From NCBI RefSeq assembly GCF_001641085.1, contig NZ_LXIE01000048.1, positions 1 through 51,344 of the forward strand: DNA of 51,344 nt, written 5' to 3'. Made by a program: the position numbers and the translations under genes. Below are positions 50,236 through 51,344 of this stretch, piece by piece (position 1 is the stretch's first letter; each line of letters begins with the position of its first letter). The DNA comes from Aequorivita soesokkakensis (GTDB lineage: Bacteria; Bacteroidota; Bacteroidia; Flavobacteriales; Flavobacteriaceae). The notes beneath the pieces are model-generated. The model did no database searches. It had not been told where the DNA came from and saw only the letters and a program-made list of their open reading frames with translations.

Positions 50236-51344
50236 ATGGAAATTAAAAGACTTAAAATTGAGAAACTTTATGGATATATTGATAAAGATATAAAGTTTAA
50301 CCCTGACTTAACACTTTTGGTAGGAATTAATGGAGCAGGTAAAACAAGTATACTTAATGTCATTAATTGGATTGTAAGACCCTCTTTGCCTTACTTATGC
50401 GTAACTGAGTTTAAATCAATAACGCTTTGGTTTTCTTCAAACAATAAGGAGTATGAAGTTAACTGTAAACACAATAAAACAACTTTTCATTACAAATTAA
50501 AATCTGATGAAAAGGTATTTAACCCGCTCATAGTTCAACTCAAACATCATCCAAAGAACATTCAGAATGATGAGACATTAAGAAATAATTTAATTGAAGG
50601 TTATAAAAGATTAAGTCCAGACGAAAAAGAAAAAGAAACATGGGAATTAATTGCAACATTACCTTCACCAACAATAATAGGATTAGATAGAAACTTATAT
50701 ACTGAAGAATCTGAAGACTCAATTTACTTTGATGAAGGTGCAAAAATTATGTTGAAAAGGAAAAAATCTGAATCTTTAAAATCTCCAGTTGACAGAGTTA
50801 AAGAAATAATAAATGTTGAATATAGGAAGCGAAAAAACAAGGTGTTAAATCTCACTAATACATTGAAAAACCATCTTATGATCTCAGCTTTTGACGGAAG
50901 TATTACATTAGAAGGCTTAGCTTCTGGGACAAGATATAAATTAAATATTAGTCAAATTGAAAAAGCTGAAAGCAGAGTAAAGGAGTACTTTCAAAATTTT
51001 GAAAAGGACACTCTAACAGAAAAAGAAAAAAATACAATCACCAGCTATTTTAAAGAACTTAAAAACATAACTCTTAAATACACTGAAGACCAAAAAAATG
51101 ATAATGTCAAATTGTTATATGCCTTGAATGCACACCAATTCATAAAAATTAGAAATCTACTAAAAGAATTTGAAAAATTTGAGGCACAGTCTATAAAAAC
51201 CATGTCTGAAGTTCAGACTTATTTGGACACACTAAATTATTTTTTTAAAGATTCTGCAAAAGAAATTCTCTTTAAAGAAGATACTTCTGAGATTACTTTT
51301 AATAATTTAGACAAGAATGGTAAACCAATTACTAAATATAAGGA
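50236..51344 (+). CDS. OLD-like AAA ATPase, N-terminal part
   Basis: At least 369 residues, running off the right edge without a stop. It starts MEIKRLKIEKLYGYIDKDIK, then LTLLVGINGAGKTSILNVIN, a Walker A loop in the form typical of SMC/RecF/OLD-type ATPases. The middle is lysine-rich and helical, with likely coiled coils (about residues 235-330). Walker B and any C-terminal effector (such as TOPRIM or HNH) lie beyond the window. Single ATPases of this kind are often parts of phage-defence systems (Gabija, Septu, retron-associated), but nothing here proves that. It is AT-rich and isolated. Confidence 0.8.
   Translation, partial: MEIKRLKIEKLYGYIDKDIKFNPDLTLLVGINGAGKTSILNVINWIVRPSLPYLCVTEFKSITLWFSSNNKEYEVNCKHNKTTFHYKLKSDEKVFNPLIVQLKHHPKNIQNDETLRNNLIEGYKRLSPDEKEKETWELIATLPSPTIIGLDRNLYTEESEDSIYFDEGAKIMLKRKKSESLKSPVDRVKEIINVEYRKRKNKVLNLTNTLKNHLMISAFDGSITLEGLASGTRYKLNISQIEKAESRVKEYFQNFEKDTLTEKEKNTITSYFKELKNITLKYTEDQKNDNVKLLYALNAHQFIKIRNLLKEFEKFEAQSIKTMSEVQTYLDTLNYFFKDSAKEILFKEDTSEITFNNLDKNGKPITKYK

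Noticed and set aside
1-51344. tRNA or rRNA genes, insertion sequences
   Set aside because: No cloverleaf, rRNA segment or transposase reading frame was found by eye; a tRNAscan or cmsearch run could still find a missed small RNA.

Overview
The window reads as chromosomal DNA of a Bacteroidota, family Flavobacteriaceae. It is AT-rich. It carries a type IX secretion (T9SS) type A sorting tail, a gliding-motility-type (type B) C-terminal domain, a DUF3276 protein and a long NusB. Several genes are preceded by the Bacteroidota -7 promoter word TAnnTTTG, and purine-rich Shine-Dalgarno sites are mostly absent. I cannot name the genus. I saw no rRNA, tRNA, CRISPR array, transposase or integrase.

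Layout. 1-5453 (minus strand): a fragment of aconitase, a MoxR ATPase, and three overlapping genes of a SurA/parvulin-type periplasmic chaperone operon. 5695-8002 (plus): a small conserved protein with a DinB-like protein, an OmpH/Skp chaperone, and two overlapping unknown genes. 8084-13072 (minus): guaB, two small envelope proteins, a 5'-nucleotidase-like lipoprotein and HMG-CoA lyase. 13337-13815: a frameshifted gene. 13901-14765: a TTAGGGTT repeat array, a promoter and one small lipoprotein gene ending in an attC-like site. 14784-20935: LysE exporter, pyrD (carrying an in-frame palindromic repeat), pepT, yajC, a DUF1573 lipoprotein, nusB and leucine dehydrogenase. 21052-28287 (plus): ABC exporter, DUF3276 protein, a carotenoid-isomerase/retinol-saturase-like oxidoreductase, SulP transporter, lipoprotein and CDF metal transporter. 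28300-31894: mixed housekeeping genes, including a cyclophilin-FKBP fusion. 31972-35710: a second TTAGGGTT array, the same kind of promoter, and three consecutive cassette-like genes. 35922-49967: ABC-2 transporter pair, a type B T9SS adhesin-like protein, amine oxidase, DUF2207/LemA pair, porin, AlkB, two RibD-C proteins and a B12-binding radical SAM protein. 50236 to the right edge: the N-terminal part of an OLD-like AAA ATPase.

The most interesting content is at 13901-14765 and 31972-35710. At both places a TTAGGGTT repeat array runs into a near-identical promoter segment. That is followed by genes bounded by attC-like elements of about 130 bp. Each element has two complementary arm pairs (R''/L'' and L'/R'), an asymmetric spacer and a central hairpin. 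The seven bases at the start of each cassette are the reverse complement of the R'' box at its end (6 of 7 for one cassette, 7 of 7 for three), which is the integron-cassette rule. No integron integrase is in the window, so this looks like integrase-less cassette platforms (CALIN-like) with an unusual repeat array as entry region.

Elsewhere the window is mostly ordinary core genome: envelope protein folding (parvulin operon, Skp, immunophilin), nucleotide synthesis (guaB, pyrD), branched-chain amino-acid breakdown (leucine dehydrogenase, HMG-CoA lyase), transport and secretion.
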